Assembly: GCA_030634125.1 (NCBI GenBank) | Contig: DAOWBJ010000011.1 | Coordinates: 1 to 14,518, forward strand | Direction: 5' to 3' | Source of the DNA: Victivallales bacterium | GTDB lineage: Bacteria; Verrucomicrobiota; Lentisphaeria; Victivallales; Victivallaceae | DNA length: 14,518 nt | In this document: positions 12,915-14,518 of the stretch, in pieces | How positions within the stretch are numbered: position 1 is the stretch's first letter | Layout: every line of letters begins with the position of its first letter | The notes under the pieces: model-generated | Databases searched by the model: none | What the model saw: only the letters and a program-made list of their open reading frames with translations | What the model was told of the DNA's origin: nothing | Position numbers and translations under genes: made by a program

Positions 12915-14075
12915 TTATAATTTAGTCCATTTCTGATCTGAATGTGCGCTTTCGACGACTTTCTCGATGAAAACCATACCGTCAACACCATCAGCTACAT
13001 CAGGAAAATCAAGCATTACCGCATCCGGGGTTTCACCAGCTTCTTTTGCCAAAATCGTATCCGCGAAATTCGAGTAATGATTGGCGAAAGATTCCAGGTA
13101 ACCTTCAGGATGTCCAGCGGGAACGCGGGTATTACGTGCGGCGGCTTCGCTTTTGTTATTAACATATTCATTGCCGCGGCTCCAGATTTCAGTTGGCTTG
13201 TCCATTGGCTTGACTAATAATTGATTCGGATGTTCCTGATACCATTCCAATCCGCCTTCTGTACCGTAAACCCGGATTTTCAAACCGTTTTCTTCGCCAA
13301 CAGATATTTGACTGCAATGTAAAACTCCTTTGATGCCGTTTTCCATTTTCAACAGACAGTTGCCGTCATCGTCAAGCAAACGGCCATCGACAAAAGATGT
13401 CAAATCAGCGCAAATATCAGTAATTTTAGAACCAGTAATGTATTCAGCCAGATTAGCGGCGTGAGTTCCAATGTCGCCAACACAACCAGCCGCACCGCTT
13501 TGTTTCGGGTCGGTGCGCCATGAAGCCTGCATCTGACCGTCTTTTTCAATAGCCTTAGCCAGCCAGCCCTGCGCATACTGGACGACAACTTTTCTGACTT
13601 TGCCGATTTCGCCTTGTTTGACTAAATCTTTAGCCAGTTTGACCATCGGGTAACCGCTGTACGTATGCATTAAACCAAAAGTTTTGCCGGATTCCTTAAC
13701 TATTTTTTCAAGCTCAACAGCTTCAGCTACGGTCATTGTCATAGGTTTTTCACACATGACATTGAATCCGGCTTCAAGAAATGCCTTCGCGATAGGGAAA
13801 TGCCAGTTATTAGGAGTAGTAACAGCAAGCAGATCAATACGTTCGTCAACCGGAAGAGCTGCTTCATTAGCAATCATTTCATTAAAATCACTGTAAACGC
13901 GGGAAGGATCAAGATTAAGCTCTTCACCCATTTGTTTGCTTTTAGCAGGATCAATGTCAAAAGCACCGGCTACGATTTCGATTTTGCCGTCCATGCGTGC
14001 CGCTTTGCGGTGAACTTCACCGATAAAAGCTCCGGGACCGCCGCCGACCATGCCCATTCTAAGTTTACGTTTCAT
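12915..14075 (-). CDS. Gfo/Idh/MocA family NAD(P)-dependent oxidoreductase
   Basis: This cytoplasmic dehydrogenase of 386 residues most likely oxidises a ring hydroxyl of a sugar or cyclitol. The Rossmann loop GMVGGGPGAFIG is at 8-19. The family lysine is in CEKPMTMTV (EKP at 109-111), and the catalytic segment GDIGTHAANLAEY carries D201 and H205. The C-terminal alpha/beta domain forms the substrate pocket (SQISVGEENGLKIRVYGTEGGLEWY). There is no Tat or Sec signal, unlike many periplasmic members. The start has a strong GGAGGT 6 bases upstream. It is the first gene of a pair with the TIM-barrel isomerase, and the xylose-isomerase-type gene lies 131 bases upstream on the same strand, so all three may serve one pathway. 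A weak promoter-like TTGGCT, 17 bases, TATTTT lies in the upstream gap. Substrate specificity cannot be assigned. Confidence 0.9.
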   Translation of the reverse strand: MKRKLRMGMVGGGPGAFIGEVHRKAARMDGKIEIVAGAFDIDPAKSKQMGEELNLDPSRVYSDFNEMIANEAALPVDERIDLLAVTTPNNWHFPIAKAFLEAGFNVMCEKPMTMTVAEAVELEKIVKESGKTFGLMHTYSGYPMVKLAKDLVKQGEIGKVRKVVVQYAQGWLAKAIEKDGQMQASWRTDPKQSGAAGCVGDIGTHAANLAEYITGSKITDICADLTSFVDGRLLDDDGNCLLKMENGIKGVLHCSQISVGEENGLKIRVYGTEGGLEWYQEHPNQLLVKPMDKPTEIWSRGNEYVNNKSEAAARNTRVPAGHPEGYLESFANHYSNFADTILAKEAGETPDAVMLDFPDVADGVDGMVFIEKVVESAHSDQKWTKL

Positions 14076-14128
14076 TGATGTACCTCCAGTTTTTGTTAAA
14101 AAATACTTAATAATTTAAAATAACCGCT

Positions 14129-14180
14129 AAAAAAGATAGAGCCAACTGATAAAAACTATTTTTCTTTAAAAAAATCTATC
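14129..14180 (-). terminator. Possible intrinsic terminator of the xylose-isomerase-type gene
   Basis: On the minus strand GATAGA (14175-14180) can pair with TCTATC (14135-14140), closing a 34-base A/T-rich loop that can itself fold as AAAAA/TTTTT, and six T residues follow (14129-14134). The stem is short and the loop long, so this is tentative. Nearby TTAGC-ACACA-GCTAA (14175-14195 region) is another small inverted repeat without a T-run. Confidence 0.3.
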
Positions 14181-14206
14181 CTTTTAGCACACAGCTAATG
14201 GAAAAA

Positions 14207-14518
14207 TTACCCATTCAACAATGAATTAATTATGTACATCTCTAACTCTTCGTAATCCCTTTCGGCACGAAGCTGTGCGATTTTCGCGTTATCAAGACTG
14301 CGGCTGATCGCAAGCAGTTTGAGGAAAATATCTTTGCTGTTGGAAAGATGCTTGCAGGCGACATCCGCTTTCTGGGAACGCATGGCTTTTACATCCAGAC
14401 CAACCCATTCGCCGTTATTACCGAAACCGTGCTCGTCAAGAATACGAACCTGATTCAGGGCGCGCCGCAAATCAACACCGCCAAAAGTTTTATCCTGGTC
14501 AAATTTCAAACCATTCTG
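14207..14518 (-). CDS. Xylose-isomerase-type sugar isomerase, C-terminal 103 residues (cut by window edge)
   Basis: Only the C-terminal end is in the window, and the frame is open to the right edge, so a TTG at 14507-14509 is internal and not a start. The segment FDQDKTFGGVDLRRALNQV corresponds to the WDTDQFP-x-x-V region of xylose isomerases with its D-x-D metal ligands. LDEHGFGNNGEWVGLDVKAMR corresponds to the G-GGLNFDAKVRR region, where the aspartate before the lysine is a metal ligand. The following helices (KDIFLKLLAISRSLD, RAERDYEELEMYI) match the C-terminal helical part, but the protein ends sooner than classical XylA, so it is likely a shorter family member acting on an aldose other than or besides xylose. 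It lies upstream of and co-directional with the dehydrogenase-isomerase pair. Confidence 0.7.
   Translation of the reverse strand, partial: QNGLKFDQDKTFGGVDLRRALNQVRILDEHGFGNNGEWVGLDVKAMRSQKADVACKHLSNSKDIFLKLLAISRSLDNAKIAQLRAERDYEELEMYIINSLLNG

Noticed and set aside
14076..14206. Riboswitch or small RNA in the gap before the Gfo/Idh/MocA gene.
   Set aside because: The stretch is strongly A/T-rich with only short stems and no conserved riboswitch core that I can recognise.

Overview
The window looks like chromosomal DNA from a bacterium of the PVC group, with Lentisphaerota (Victivallales-like) the best guess. This is an inference from gene content: many Gfo/Idh/MocA, sugar-isomerase and SDR genes, short REP-like hairpin repeats in intergenic DNA, moderate G+C, and a eukaryote-type Ser/Thr kinase relic. 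No rRNA, tRNA, CRISPR array, transposase or intact mobile element is visible. The marker evidence is too thin for a firm taxon.

Layout from left to right. At 1-257 is the start of an unrecognised minus-strand gene that runs off the left edge. At 412-3867 (minus) is a very large fused lysophospholipid transporter / acyltransferase / acyl-ACP synthetase (LplT-PlsC-AMP ligase). A regulatory and repeat-bearing gap follows, then a plus-strand pair: a probable 54-aa cysteine-containing ORF and a secreted surface-repeat protein, closed by a strong intrinsic terminator. That terminator overlaps the end of the convergent nagA gene (4785-5771, minus). nagA shares a divergent promoter region with a plus-strand pair, an extended-SDR epimerase/dehydratase-like protein and a DHDPS/N-acetylneuraminate-lyase superfamily aldolase.

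At 8102-8374 is a Ser/Thr kinase remnant whose last ~24 residues are encoded by a REP-like repeat, so it is a pseudogene. Two translationally coupled glycosyltransferase genes (GT2 then GT4, minus) follow. An SDR gene of the D-mannonate oxidoreductase type (10843-11700, minus) has its own promoter. It is followed by a long 3' region containing five separate hairpins and an intrinsic terminator. The right end is a minus-strand sugar-catabolic group: a xylose-isomerase-type gene cut by the window edge, a Gfo/Idh/MocA dehydrogenase and an IolE-like TIM-barrel isomerase ending in an intrinsic terminator.

How the genes may work together. The centre and right half form a carbohydrate and sugar-acid catabolic neighbourhood (amino-sugar deacetylation, hexuronate/aldonate oxidoreduction, aldose isomerisation, aldol cleavage). 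The strongest new signal is a near-identical 25-bp palindrome (20 of 25 bases) placed just downstream of the predicted -10 element of both nagA and the SDR gene, 6 kb apart. This suggests that one unseen regulator controls both. The glycosyltransferase pair and the phospholipid-recycling fusion are envelope functions not obviously tied to the sugar genes.
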